A stretch of DNA of 64,000 bases, from assembly GCF_004362145.1 (NCBI RefSeq), contig NZ_SNXC01000010.1, forward strand, positions 248,001-312,000, given 5' to 3'. The translations under genes were made by a program, and so were the position numbers. This stretch comes from Marinomonas balearica (GTDB taxonomy: Bacteria; Pseudomonadota; Gammaproteobacteria; Pseudomonadales; Marinomonadaceae). Positions 35,973-44,922 of the stretch are shown here, piece after piece (within the stretch, counting starts at the first letter, position 1; every line of letters starts with the position of its first letter). The notes under the pieces were generated by a model. The model had not been told where the DNA came from, made no database searches, and worked only from the letters and a program-made list of their open reading frames with translations.

Positions 35973-37673
35973 TTAACCACCAACCACGTTGACTAACAAG
36001 GTTACTTTGTCGCCCGGCTGTACGTATTTTTTCTTCGATACGTTGGGGTTCCACTTTCGGATATTGCTTAAAGATACATTAAATTTATTGGCTACACGAG
36101 CGAGCGAATCACCAGAACGTAACGTATAAACCACTTTCTTAATGATGCTCTTACGGCCATTGGTGTTAGTGGCTTTGTCGGATTTAACCCAAACAACCAG
36201 TTTTTTACCCGGTCTTAATGGATCGCCCAGCCCCATGCTATTCCAGCGTGCAAGTGTTTTAGAGCTCGTATTGTATTGCTTTGCAATTTTCCAAAGGCTG
36301 TCGCCCGCTTGAACCGTGTAGTTAAGCTTGATGCGACTTCTAGACGGAGAAGTGGATTGCTTTGTCAGCAACCTTTGATGGGAGCTTAACGTATAGCTTT
36401 CAATTTTATTCCCCGCAACAGGGATCATTAGCTGCTGACCAACACGAATAAGTGACGACGATATTTTATTTACATCCTGCAATACATCGACGGTTGTGTT
36501 GTGTGATTTGGCAACGCCTAACAAATTATCACCCGCTTTTACGGTATAACGAACCCAAGTGACGCGGTCTTTAGGGCTAATGGACGCGAGTTTTGTACGG
36601 AAATTTTTGGCTTTAGAAATAGGAACCAATAACTTATGTGGGCCGTTAGGTGCTGTTGCCCATTGGTTGAATGCAGGATTCAGCAGATAAATCTCATCAA
36701 TGCTGATGTCAGCCATATTTGCAGCTTGCGCTAAATCGATCTGACCGCCGATATTGACTTGTTCAAAGTACGGTTTATTGACAATAAAGTGAGTCGTGTA
36801 GCTGTATTTAGCGGGGTCTTTAATGATTTTCGCGAGTGCGAGCAGTTTAGGTACGTACGCGCGCGTTTCTTTTGGTAAATCTAATGACCAAAAATCCGTT
36901 GGCTTTCCTGCTTTTTTATTTTTACGAATGGCACGCATCACCGTGCCTTCGCCAGAATTGTATGATGCCAATGCGTGCAGCCAGTTACCGTCGAACATTC
37001 TGCCTAATTTCGTTAGGTAGGCGATGGCGGCTTTCGTCGAGAGTGTGATATCACGTCGGCCGTCATACCACCAATTTTGATCTAATCCATAAATCTGGCC
37101 CGTCGAAGGGATAAACTGCCATGGGCCAGAAGCGCGGCCGTGACTGTAGCCAAAAGGATCAAAGCCACTCTCAACGATAGGAAGCAGCGCAATTTCCAAT
37201 GGCATATTCGCTTTTTCTAACTCTTCAACAATGAAATAGAGGTAGCGCTCGCCGCGCTTAGATACGCGAGTTAGGTAATTAGGGTGTGAGCTGTACCAGC
37301 GAAGCTGAGAGCGTAAACGAGGCTGATCGACATCCAGATTAAGCTTATAACCAGCCCTGATCCGTTCCCAAATATCTACTGGAGCCTTTGGCTCAGGCGG
37401 TGTAACGGCGACTTTATGCTGTGTTTCTGCGTCGTTCTCAGCTTGTACGTCTTGAGGTGAGGATTGGTTAGTAACGGCAGGAACGTTGTCAATCGGGCTC
37501 TCTGCATCGGTATCCGATCCACCTAAGTTTTCATTGATTATTTCAGGCGCAGTAGAATTCGCTTGTGTTATTTCAGTCTCACTTTCTGTAGTTGACTCGC
37601 CTTTTTTTGTGAGTCCCTGACAGCCAGAGAGCGATATGCTTAAGAATACTACGCCTAAAATATATTTGATCAT
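35973..37673 (-). CDS. mltD: Membrane-bound lytic murein transglycosylase D with LysM repeats
   Basis: MltD cleaves peptidoglycan glycan strands to anhydro products from the outer-membrane inner face. The protein (566 residues from ATG 37673; a GTG at 37682 is also possible) has a lipoprotein signal ending SLSGC, a polar linker, an SLT domain with catalytic Glu in VESGFDPFGYSHGRASGPWQ near residue 165, and three LysM domains in the last 200 residues (YTVKAGDNLLGVAKSHN, YTVQAGDSLWKIAKQYN, YTLRSGDSLARVANKFN). The gene lies next to gloB, as in many gammaproteobacteria. Confidence 0.94.
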   Translation of the reverse strand: MIKYILGVVFLSISLSGCQGLTKKGESTTESETEITQANSTAPEIINENLGGSDTDAESPIDNVPAVTNQSSPQDVQAENDAETQHKVAVTPPEPKAPVDIWERIRAGYKLNLDVDQPRLRSQLRWYSSHPNYLTRVSKRGERYLYFIVEELEKANMPLEIALLPIVESGFDPFGYSHGRASGPWQFIPSTGQIYGLDQNWWYDGRRDITLSTKAAIAYLTKLGRMFDGNWLHALASYNSGEGTVMRAIRKNKKAGKPTDFWSLDLPKETRAYVPKLLALAKIIKDPAKYSYTTHFIVNKPYFEQVNIGGQIDLAQAANMADISIDEIYLLNPAFNQWATAPNGPHKLLVPISKAKNFRTKLASISPKDRVTWVRYTVKAGDNLLGVAKSHNTTVDVLQDVNKISSSLIRVGQQLMIPVAGNKIESYTLSSHQRLLTKQSTSPSRSRIKLNYTVQAGDSLWKIAKQYNTSSKTLARWNSMGLGDPLRPGKKLVVWVKSDKATNTNGRKSIIKKVVYTLRSGDSLARVANKFNVSLSNIRKWNPNVSKKKYVQPGDKVTLLVNVVGG

Positions 37674-37773
37674 GAAGTGCACAATTTTTGATTAAAGTGA
37701 GCGAGATTCTATCTTGCTGGCCGTGAACGTCAACTAAAATACGCAAACAGGCGTAAATCACTTATAAAAAACA

Positions 37774-38547
37774 CTAAAATACATCTTTTGCGCGACGAAT
37801 TTGTGCAAATGCGCCATCGGGCGTTTGGTCAGGTTGTTCATCAAGTTGACGTGCAGCTGCAGTAACAACATGCGAGAACGAAGATCTAAAGAAGGGGTTG
37901 GTTTCGTTTTCAAGTCCAACGGTCGTTGGTAGTGTCGGCGTAGAGGTCGCTCTTAATTCACGACATGTTAATTCGTTATTGAGTAATTGTTGGTTGGTGG
38001 GTTCCAGTGATTTGGCGAATTGATAGTTTACTAACGTGTACTCGTGGGTTGCGTATACTAGAGTGCTCGGATCGAGCGCGGCGATTCTGGATATGGCCGT
38101 AAGCATTTGTGTCGCGGTTCCTTCCATTAATCGGCCACATCCGCCACGAAAAACAGTATCGCCACAAAAAATAAGCGGCTTATCTTTTTGATCAACATAA
38201 CAAAGATGATCCAAGGTATGGCCGGGTATTTCCCACACGGTGAATATTCGTTCAAAGATGTTTACGGTATCACCCTCTTTTAGTGGGTGCGATATCAGCT
38301 TGGGGTGCAGGTGTTTTGGGCCATAAACAGGACAGTTAAATTTACTTCTCAAGGCCAAAATTCCATTGGTGTGATCCCAGTGGTGGTGTGTAACAATAAT
38401 GCCTTTAATCGTGAGGTTGTGCTTCGCACAGTGGGTTTGTACTGGCTTGGCATCGCCGGGATCAACGACCCAAATATCAGAACTATCATTATCCTGGATT
38501 AACCAGATATAATTATCTTTTAATGAGGGAAGCGGGTAAATCGTCAT
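37774..38547 (-). CDS. gloB: Hydroxyacylglutathione hydrolase (glyoxalase II)
   Basis: GloB hydrolyses S-lactoylglutathione to lactate and glutathione, the second step of methylglyoxal detoxification. The 257-residue product has the metallo-beta-lactamase motif THHHWDHT (residues 52-59), further metal ligands in GHTLDHLCY and FCGDTVF, and the glutathione-binding tail region with NPFFRS. It is divergent from yafS-rnhA-dnaQ, the conserved gammaproteobacterial order. Confidence 0.95.
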   Translation of the reverse strand: MTIYPLPSLKDNYIWLIQDNDSSDIWVVDPGDAKPVQTHCAKHNLTIKGIIVTHHHWDHTNGILALRSKFNCPVYGPKHLHPKLISHPLKEGDTVNIFERIFTVWEIPGHTLDHLCYVDQKDKPLIFCGDTVFRGGCGRLMEGTATQMLTAISRIAALDPSTLVYATHEYTLVNYQFAKSLEPTNQQLLNNELTCRELRATSTPTLPTTVGLENETNPFFRSSFSHVVTAAARQLDEQPDQTPDGAFAQIRRAKDVF

Positions 38548-38631
38548 ATAGTGGTTTCTCTCGACTAAACTTATGCATTAGCTCGCACCATTAATACAGG
38601 TGCATATAACAACACTAAAGAGCAACATTGT

Positions 38632-39372
38632 ATGTTGGATGATCAATCAAGACAATTTTTCCAGCAGTGGTATCAAACGTCGCTCGGAGAGCAGCTTCTT
38701 AAGCGCGAGATTCGAGCAATTGACGAAGAGATGGATAACGGTGTGGGTTACTACCTTTCTATCCAAACTCCGCTCCACGATCTTGGTATAAAGAATCATA
38801 GAATGCGGGAATCGTTTTATATTGCGCCAGCTTTAGAATTGGGTGCACCAGATTCGAGTATTATCGCTCGCTCCAGTGAGCTGCCTCTTGAAGGCGATGG
38901 TGTCGATCTTCATGTACTGCACCACACATTGGATATTTCGTTAGAGCCTCATGATGATCTACGTGAAGCCGCCCGAACATTATTGCCCAGTGGAAAAATG
39001 ATTATAGTTGGCTTTAACCCTTGGAGTATGTGGGGATTACGGCGTTTATTTTCACAGCGTAAAAGTGCGCCGTGGTGCGGTCGTTTTATTAGCCACGCAC
39101 GCTTAGAAGATTGGCTTAAAGTCGCCGGCCTTGTATTAGAAAAGCGACAATTTATTTCGTATGCACCACCGGTTCAGTCCGATAAATGGCGGAGTCGATT
39201 TCATTGGCTTGGTCAGTATTTTAAATTTTTAAAACTGCCATTTGGTGGTGTTTATATATTAACCGTGACGAAAGAAACGAAGCGGTATATACCGATAAAA
39301 CCCCGTTGGAGAGGCACTCGTGTACGAGTGACTCCTTTAACAAAACCGACAATTAAAGAGATTCCAGATTGA
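38632..39372 (+). CDS. yafS: SAM-dependent methyltransferase-like protein YafS
   Basis: The 246-residue protein sits between gloB and rnhA as yafS does in enterobacteria. It has a class I methyltransferase-like core: [20 protein letters not shown] and [19 protein letters not shown] correspond to motif II-III strands. The glycine-rich SAM loop (motif I) is not clear, so binding may be weak or lost. Substrate unknown. The stop TGA overlaps the TTG start of rnhA. Confidence 0.82.
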   Translation: MLDDQSRQFFQQWYQTSLGEQLLKREIRAIDEEMDNGVGYYLSIQTPLHDLGIKNHRMRESFYIAPALELGAPDSSIIARSSELPLEGDGVDLHVLHHTLDISLEPHDDLREAARTLLPSGKMIIVGFNPWSMWGLRRLFSQRKSAPWCGRFISHARLEDWLKVAGLVLEKRQFISYAPPVQSDKWRSRFHWLGQYFKFLKLPFGGVYILTVTKETKRYIPIKPRWRGTRVRVTPLTKPTIKEIPD

Positions 39373-39812
39373 AAGACGTAACAATCTACACAGACGGCGC
39401 ATGTAAAGGAAACCCCGGAATAGGCGGATGGGGCGCTTGGTTAACCTTTGGCCCACATGAAAAAAGACTGTGCGGCGGTGACCACGATACTACCAACAAT
39501 CGAATGGAGTTAATGGGCGCAATTGAAGGCTTAAAGGCGCTTAAAGAATCTTGCAAAGTAACACTCTATACAGATTCATCTTATGTTCAGAAGGGCATTA
39601 GTGAGTGGTTAGCGGGTTGGAAAAAGAAGGGGTGGAAGACGGCCTCTAAACAGCCCGTTAAGAACAAAGACCTATGGCAACTTCTAGACAGCGAATGTCA
39701 GCGCCACGAAGTAACGTGGAAATGGGTCAAAGGCCATGCTGGAATTGAAGGAAATGAAATAGCAGACCAACTTGCTAATCAAGGTATCGAAGAGTTGCGA
39801 GCGAAGGGGTAG
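39369..39812 (+). CDS. rnhA: Ribonuclease HI
   Basis: RNase HI degrades RNA in RNA-DNA hybrids. In 147 residues it has the catalytic DEDD set: Asp in [12 protein letters not shown] (Asp8 region), Glu in [11 protein letters not shown], Asp in LYTDSSYV, Asp in GNEIADQLA; the handle region with WKKKGWKTA is present. The start is TTG, overlapping the preceding TGA by two bases (TTGA), which indicates coupling. The next gene is dnaQ, again as in E. coli. Confidence 0.95.
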   Translation: MKDVTIYTDGACKGNPGIGGWGAWLTFGPHEKRLCGGDHDTTNNRMELMGAIEGLKALKESCKVTLYTDSSYVQKGISEWLAGWKKKGWKTASKQPVKNKDLWQLLDSECQRHEVTWKWVKGHAGIEGNEIADQLANQGIEELRAKG

Positions 39813-39818
39813 AAAGAA

Positions 39819-40526
39819 ATGAGACAGATTGTACTGGATACCGAAACAACCGGTATTGACCCCAAACAAGGTCATCGAATTATAGAAATTGGTTGTGTTG
39901 AGATGATTGGGCGAAAGCTCACCAATCGGCACTTTCATGTCTATATCAATCCAGACCGCGAAGTGGAAGAAGAGGCGTTTCGAGTTCACGGTATTAGTAA
40001 CGAGTTCCTTTTAGACAAACCGCGGTTTCACGAGATCGCTCAGGAATTTCTGGATTTTATTCGCGGCGCAGAACTCGTCATTCACAATGCTCCGTTTGAT
40101 GTAGGTTTCATGGATCATGAGTTCTCAATGCTCGGGAACTATCCAAAAACATCTGAAGTTTGTGATGTGTTTGATACCTTAGCGTTCGCACGCAAAAAGC
40201 ATCCGGGCGCAAAAAATAATCTGGATGCTTTATGTAAGCGTTACGGCATAGACAACTCGCATCGTGAACTGCATGGCGCACTGCTTGACTCCGAAATACT
40301 AGCAGATGTTTATTTGCTTATGACGGGTGGGCAAACCAGTCTAGGCTTATCAATGAACGGTGAAAATGAAGGCGGTGGATCCGATAATCCGGGTGAAATT
40401 AGACGGCTTTCTCCAGACAGACCCATGTTAAAAGTGCTGCGCGCTAACGCAGAGGAGCTTGCAGGGCATGAAGAACGTTTGGATTTGATTGATAAAAAAG
40501 CCGGGCAGGCTATTTGGCGACGTTGA
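39819..40526 (+). CDS. dnaQ: DNA polymerase III epsilon subunit (proofreading exonuclease)
   Basis: DnaQ is the 3'-5' exonuclease of the replicative polymerase. The 235-residue protein has ExoI VLDTETTGID, ExoII HNAPFDVGFMD and ExoIII HRELHGALLDSEILADVY, with catalytic Asp/Glu at the start and a C-terminal clamp/alpha-binding tail. It lies 7 bases after rnhA. Downstream is the convergent fepC gene. Confidence 0.95.
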   Translation: MRQIVLDTETTGIDPKQGHRIIEIGCVEMIGRKLTNRHFHVYINPDREVEEEAFRVHGISNEFLLDKPRFHEIAQEFLDFIRGAELVIHNAPFDVGFMDHEFSMLGNYPKTSEVCDVFDTLAFARKKHPGAKNNLDALCKRYGIDNSHRELHGALLDSEILADVYLLMTGGQTSLGLSMNGENEGGGSDNPGEIRRLSPDRPMLKVLRANAEELAGHEERLDLIDKKAGQAIWRR

Positions 40527-40653
40527 TTTTACTCGTTGGCGACCGTTCCTAAATGTTGTTTGCTGATACAGGTTTTTACGCTTTTTAGATAACAGGTGTT
40601 TTCGAAAGAAGCGTTCCCATATAAGTATCAGCTTCAACATACACTATGAATGC

Positions 40654-41436
40654 TCAGTACCGGCCTTTAGGTACAATCATTGGGGTGTTGGAAATAGGGT
40701 CATTAATAATTACAGATTTCAAACCAAAGACCTCTTCAATAAGTGATTCATTGACGATATCACTCGGTTTGCCTGTCGCAACAATGCGACCAGATTTCAT
40801 CGCGATTAGGTTATCTGCATAGCGACAGGCGTGATTTAAGTCGTGAAGAACCGCTACCAATGTACGACCGTTTTTTAAATTAAGGTCTTTAAAGAGATCC
40901 AGTAGCTCTATTTGATGAGCAATGTCTAAATACGTCGTAGGTTCATCCAGCAACAGTAACGGCGTATCTTGCGCTAATGTCATCGCAACCCAAACTCTTT
41001 GTCTTTGTCCGCCTGATAATTGGTCTACCTGTTGAGAGGCGAATTTTGTGGTGTCGGTGACTTCAAGAGCGAGGTTAACTGCATTTTGATCGTCCTGATT
41101 CCAAGGCTGAAACCACTTTTGGTGTGGGTATCGGCCGCGAGCAACAAGATCGGTTACTTTTATACCATCTGGCGCAGTTGCTGTTTGTGGAAGCAACCCT
41201 AAGCGTTTAGCGATATCTTTAGTGGGCAGTGTATGAATGTCTTCGCCGTTAAGTAATATTTGACCTTTTTGCGGCGGTAGTAGCCGGCTTAGCGCTCTCA
41301 AGAGCGTTGATTTCCCACAGGCATTCGGCCCAACTATGACTGTGAATTTTCCTTTAGGGATGGAAACGCTGAGATCTTTGGCGATTTCATGCTTGTCATA
41401 ACTGAGAGTGACGGATTGAGCGTCGAGTATCGTCAT
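40654..41436 (-). CDS. fepC: Ferric catecholate ABC transporter ATPase
   Basis: The 260-residue ATPase energises import of ferric-siderophore complexes. It has Walker A GPNACGKST (about 38-46), the signature LSGGQRQRVWVAM (about 138-150) and Walker B LLLLDEPTTYLDI, with the FepC/FhuC-like end of the FecE family. It is the last gene of the minus-strand fepBDGC operon; FepG ends about 12 bases before its start. Assignment to FepC over other FecE-type ATPases rests on its operon partners. Confidence 0.92.
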   Translation of the reverse strand: MTILDAQSVTLSYDKHEIAKDLSVSIPKGKFTVIVGPNACGKSTLLRALSRLLPPQKGQILLNGEDIHTLPTKDIAKRLGLLPQTATAPDGIKVTDLVARGRYPHQKWFQPWNQDDQNAVNLALEVTDTTKFASQQVDQLSGGQRQRVWVAMTLAQDTPLLLLDEPTTYLDIAHQIELLDLFKDLNLKNGRTLVAVLHDLNHACRYADNLIAMKSGRIVATGKPSDIVNESLIEEVFGLKSVIINDPISNTPMIVPKGRY

Positions 41437-41448
41437 AGGTTTATTTCG

Positions 41449-42510
41449 CTAGTTCTTCGATTCGTTTGAAATTAAATACACAAGATAGACTCCACCCAAA
41501 CTTATGGTCACCAAACCGACGGGAAACTTTGTTTCGGGAAGGGCGTATTGAGCTAAGTAATCGGCTGTTACAAGTAGAAATGCGCCGACCAACGCCGCAG
41601 AAAATAATGAACATTTTTTTGAGTTTTGCTTGGATAAATTTAACCGCTTTGCAATTTGAGGAGCAGCAAGGGAGATGAACGCGATAGGGCCTGTTATTGC
41701 CGTTGGTGCAGCGGTTAAGCAAACGCCAATCAGCATAAGCAATAAGCGAGTTTTATGTACGCTGACACCTAAGGCAGCAGCCAAATCATCCCCCATTTCA
41801 AGTAACTTCATTCGCGTGACTAACATTGCTGAAAACACCAACAATATGCCTAGGAATAGGCTAATAGGGATCAATTTTGCCCATGTTATTCCGTTTAATG
41901 AACCGACACTCCAAAGAGCGGCAGTCATCGCTGTTTCCAAAGAAACGCTGAGCGAAAGCCACATATTGAAAGCGGATAACATGGCGCTGACTGCGATTCC
42001 TACAATGATCAAGCGGAATCCCGACATACCATCACGATAGGCAAACAGGTAGACCAACATAGCCGCAAATAGTCCACCGCCAATTGCGCCAATGACAACC
42101 AGCCAAAAATGAACACCGATAAAAGCCATAGTGAGCAATACACCAGTAAATGCACCTACATTAAAACCCGTAATATCGGGACTTCCTAAAGGATTTTTGA
42201 CTAACGACTGAAAAATAGCGCCGCTTACGCCAAGTGCTCCTCCGATGAAAATTGCGGCACAGATACGCGGAGCGCGCCACTGCCAGATAACAACTGATTG
42301 CAAAGGGTCAAACAAGGTACCTGACAGCAGGTTTGACAATAAATCAGACAGTGAACCAGAAACATGTTGCCCGATAAATAAAGAGTAAGTGGAGAGAAGA
42401 AAGAGACCTAAGAGAACAAAAATCTGTGTTTTAGTCAGCGTGAATGGAATTCGTAATCGTTCAATCATGTTCACTCGTTGGCCAGTATTCAGAGATTGGA
42501 GCGTTTTCAT
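41449..42510 (-). CDS. fepG: Ferric catecholate permease
   Basis: The 353-residue BtuC-type permease has about ten membrane segments and shares long stretches with E. coli FepG by recall: GGALGVSGAIFQSLVKNPLG, SPDITGFN, WSVGSLNGITWAKLIPIS, LLEMGDDLAAALGVSV. The first ~20 residues are hydrophilic and the start may be internal at residue 15. It overlaps the fepD stop region by 4 bases. Confidence 0.92.
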   Translation of the reverse strand: MKTLQSLNTGQRVNMIERLRIPFTLTKTQIFVLLGLFLLSTYSLFIGQHVSGSLSDLLSNLLSGTLFDPLQSVVIWQWRAPRICAAIFIGGALGVSGAIFQSLVKNPLGSPDITGFNVGAFTGVLLTMAFIGVHFWLVVIGAIGGGLFAAMLVYLFAYRDGMSGFRLIIVGIAVSAMLSAFNMWLSLSVSLETAMTAALWSVGSLNGITWAKLIPISLFLGILLVFSAMLVTRMKLLEMGDDLAAALGVSVHKTRLLLMLIGVCLTAAPTAITGPIAFISLAAPQIAKRLNLSKQNSKKCSLFSAALVGAFLLVTADYLAQYALPETKFPVGLVTISLGGVYLVYLISNESKN

Positions 42511-43583
42511 AATCTGGATGCCTCTTTCTGCCGTGCGAGATAAATTAAAATGGGCGCTCCAATAAAGGCTGTTACCACAGATACTTGCAATTCACTGGTT
42601 AAAATGACTCGGCCAACCGTATCGGAACTGATAAGAAGAATAGGCGTGAGCAAACAGCAAAATGGGATAATCCACCGTTGATCTGGCCCCACCATCCATC
42701 TTGCGATATGTGGCATCATTAGGCTAACAAAGCCAATTGGGCCTGCGGCAGCAGTGGCGCATCCGCAGAGTAATGTAATGATAATTAAGCACGCTGCTTG
42801 TGTTTTAATAATGTGAGTACCGAGCGTCGAGGCCAGAGCGTCGCCTAACCCTAATGTGTTTAAGGACGGAGTGAGAGAGAATGCAGCGATGCAACTAAGA
42901 ATAACAATAGGAGCAATAAACAATGGAATGTCGAGAGTTCTGACATCCAAACTACCGATAACCCAAAAGCGGATAGCATCAAATGCGCTGGGGTTAAATA
43001 ATGTTAGGCCGGAACTGATGCCGCCTAACACGGCTCCGATTGCTACTCCGGCTAATGTAAGTCTAAGTGGGTCTGGTCGCCCTTTGCTTTGTCCTATTGC
43101 GTACACAAGAACACTTGTAATCAAAGCGCCCGCAGCGGAGAAAACAAAAAAATCCATTAATGAAGATGCTCCCATGAACACAATGCCAATGGCGATCGCA
43201 AGGCTTGCACCTACGTTAACCCCCAATATTCCCGGATCTGCAAGCGGGTTGCGAGTGATCGCTTGTATCAATGCACCGGATACACCCAACGCCATACCCA
43301 CAAAGAGCCCATTGAGTGTTCTAGGGATTCTGCCTTCCCAAATAATGGCGCTTTCAAGCCCGATATCGTTTCCATTTAATGTTTGAAAAATTGACACAAT
43401 GGAAATGGGTTTTGAGCCTATGGTTAGGCTGGCAAAAGCGACGAGAATCAACATAGCAACGCTGGCGATTAACCAGAAGAAACGTTTTTTTCTAGAGAGA
43501 GCATGCAGCTGATGTCTGTTTTTTTCCGCATGTACAGGTTGAAGGTTAGTTGTACTCGGTACGGATGATTCATAGGTCTGCAT
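42507..43583 (-). CDS. fepD: Ferric catecholate permease
   Basis: The second permease of the pair (358 residues from this start) carries FepD-like stretches: GRIPRTLNGLFVGMALGVSG, ALIQAITRNPLADPGILGVN, VRLTLAGV-type helices (PLRLTLAGVAIGAVLGGISS) and MMPHIARWMVGPDQRW. I prefer the ATG at 43583 because the longer frame (to 43634) would overlap fepB by 65 bases; a 14-base overlap remains. The N-terminus still has a polar leader of about 30 residues before the first helix. Confidence 0.9.
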   Translation of the reverse strand: MQTYESSVPSTTNLQPVHAEKNRHQLHALSRKKRFFWLIASVAMLILVAFASLTIGSKPISIVSIFQTLNGNDIGLESAIIWEGRIPRTLNGLFVGMALGVSGALIQAITRNPLADPGILGVNVGASLAIAIGIVFMGASSLMDFFVFSAAGALITSVLVYAIGQSKGRPDPLRLTLAGVAIGAVLGGISSGLTLFNPSAFDAIRFWVIGSLDVRTLDIPLFIAPIVILSCIAAFSLTPSLNTLGLGDALASTLGTHIIKTQAACLIIITLLCGCATAAAGPIGFVSLMMPHIARWMVGPDQRWIIPFCCLLTPILLISSDTVGRVILTSELQVSVVTAFIGAPILIYLARQKEASRL

Positions 43584-44676
43584 TGTTTGGCTCTTCAGTG
43601 CGTGAGCTGACAGCAAGAGGCGTATTATTCTCAATAAACAAGCGACTTAATCTCGAAATCAAATTGCTGGCGCTGTAATAATCCATCCTAAATGTGTCAT
43701 CGCCAACAGCATACACAGCGTGGTTTTGAACTGCGGGAGTGTCTTTTAGGTAAGTGTTCGACTTGACCTTATTTTCTTGTTCTTTTTCGGCTGAAAAGAG
43801 CAGCAGGCTCTGCCCGTTGATTGCATCAGGTAATCGTTCACCCGTTGCAATGATAATATCGCTGCGCTGCCCCATGCTGATATCGCCTTTTACCGACTCA
43901 GGAGGTGTTGCGAGTTCAAAACCTAATTCATTAAGTAATCGCCCTTGTGCAGACTGAGGAGTCCAAATATTTGCACCTGTGCCATCGGCGTAATAGACCA
44001 TTGCAGTAGTTGGTTGAGGAGGGAGTACGGCGCGTTTTGTAAAACGTCTGATTTTCGATTCAAAGTCAGCTATGACCGATTCCGCATTGTCTTCTTTCCC
44101 TAAAAAGTCACCTAACAGTGTTGCAAGTTGCATCCAACTTTTATTGTCGTAACGAATAAGTGCCGTTGGCGCAATGGATTTCAGTTGGTCGTACAGTTTT
44201 CGAGCTGAGTCTCCTCCTGTGGCTGAAATTAAAATCAGATCGGGATTTTGAGCAACGATCGCTTCGGCATCAGGCTCTCTTTGATACAGAGGGATTAGAC
44301 GCCGCTGACTGGCCGTATTGCTCCACTGACGCATAAACCCTTTTTCGTCCGCAACGGCTGTGTTTGCCACGGTGCCACCAGAGGCGATGACCGGCGCGTC
44401 AATTGCGAGAAGGGTTCCCGTCATGGTAACGCTGGTCGATACGATGCGGCTGGGTGCTTCTGTAAGAGTAACTGGCCCTTTGCTGGTCATTAAAGTTCGT
44501 GGCCAGCCGTCAGGGTCTTTAGAAACGTGATCGATTTTCAATTCTGTGGCTGTATTTGAGTCTTCGCACGCGCACAGAGCTAAGGCCATTACCGCTGCCG
44601 CAGTCGCTTTGATGATGTTTCGATTCGCTACTCGAATGTCGAAGCATGCAAAAGAAATTGAGGTTTTGGAAAACAT
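43570..44676 (-). CDS. fepB: Ferric catecholate-binding protein (FepB-like), apparently a lipoprotein
   Basis: This periplasmic receptor hands ferric catecholate to FepDG. After a signal segment ending ALCAC it follows FepB closely: PSRIVSTSVTMTGTLLAIDA, PVIASGGTVANT, GFMRQWS, NPDLILISATGGDSARKLYD. The start ATG 44676 is chosen because AAGGA lies 7 bases upstream; an ATG at 44682 is too close to it and the frame's first ATG at 44757 lies under the Fur-box-like region. The lipobox (L-C-A-C) suggests membrane anchoring, unlike soluble E. coli FepB. First gene of the operon, likely iron-repressed. Confidence 0.9.
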   Translation of the reverse strand: MFSKTSISFACFDIRVANRNIIKATAAAVMALALCACEDSNTATELKIDHVSKDPDGWPRTLMTSKGPVTLTEAPSRIVSTSVTMTGTLLAIDAPVIASGGTVANTAVADEKGFMRQWSNTASQRRLIPLYQREPDAEAIVAQNPDLILISATGGDSARKLYDQLKSIAPTALIRYDNKSWMQLATLLGDFLGKEDNAESVIADFESKIRRFTKRAVLPPQPTTAMVYYADGTGANIWTPQSAQGRLLNELGFELATPPESVKGDISMGQRSDIIIATGERLPDAINGQSLLLFSAEKEQENKVKSNTYLKDTPAVQNHAVYAVGDDTFRMDYYSASNLISRLSRLFIENNTPLAVSSRTEEPNNADL

Positions 44677-44742
44677 GAACATGTCCTTAGTGTTAGGTAT
44701 CCGTGTCAATGGAAAACGATTACAAATCATATTTATAGTATT

Positions 44743-44761
44743 GATAAGTATTATCATTCGT
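44743..44761. promoter_or_regulatory. Fur-box-like site in front of fepB
   Basis: GATAAGTATTATCATTCGT matches the 19-bp Fur consensus (GATAATGATTATCATTATC form) at 14 of 19 positions by hand count. It lies 67 bases upstream of fepB. Confidence 0.6.
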
Positions 44762-44863
44762 AATTAAGGCTAATTTACACTAATTTCTTCCTGCTTTTAA
44801 GTCCTCATACTTTAAATAATACGCAAAAAAATAAGCTCAATAAAAAGACTGGATAAATTGAAC

Positions 44864-44882
44864 AATAATTATTATCATTTGC
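44864..44882. promoter_or_regulatory. Fur box in front of entC
   Basis: AATAATTATTATCATTTGC matches the 19-bp Fur consensus at 15 of 19 positions by hand count and sits 41 bases upstream of the entC ATG, where it would cover the promoter. Confidence 0.7.
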
Positions 44883-44922
44883 GAATGGTTTACATGATCA
44901 TTTAAGAGTGAGGACTTTTCTT

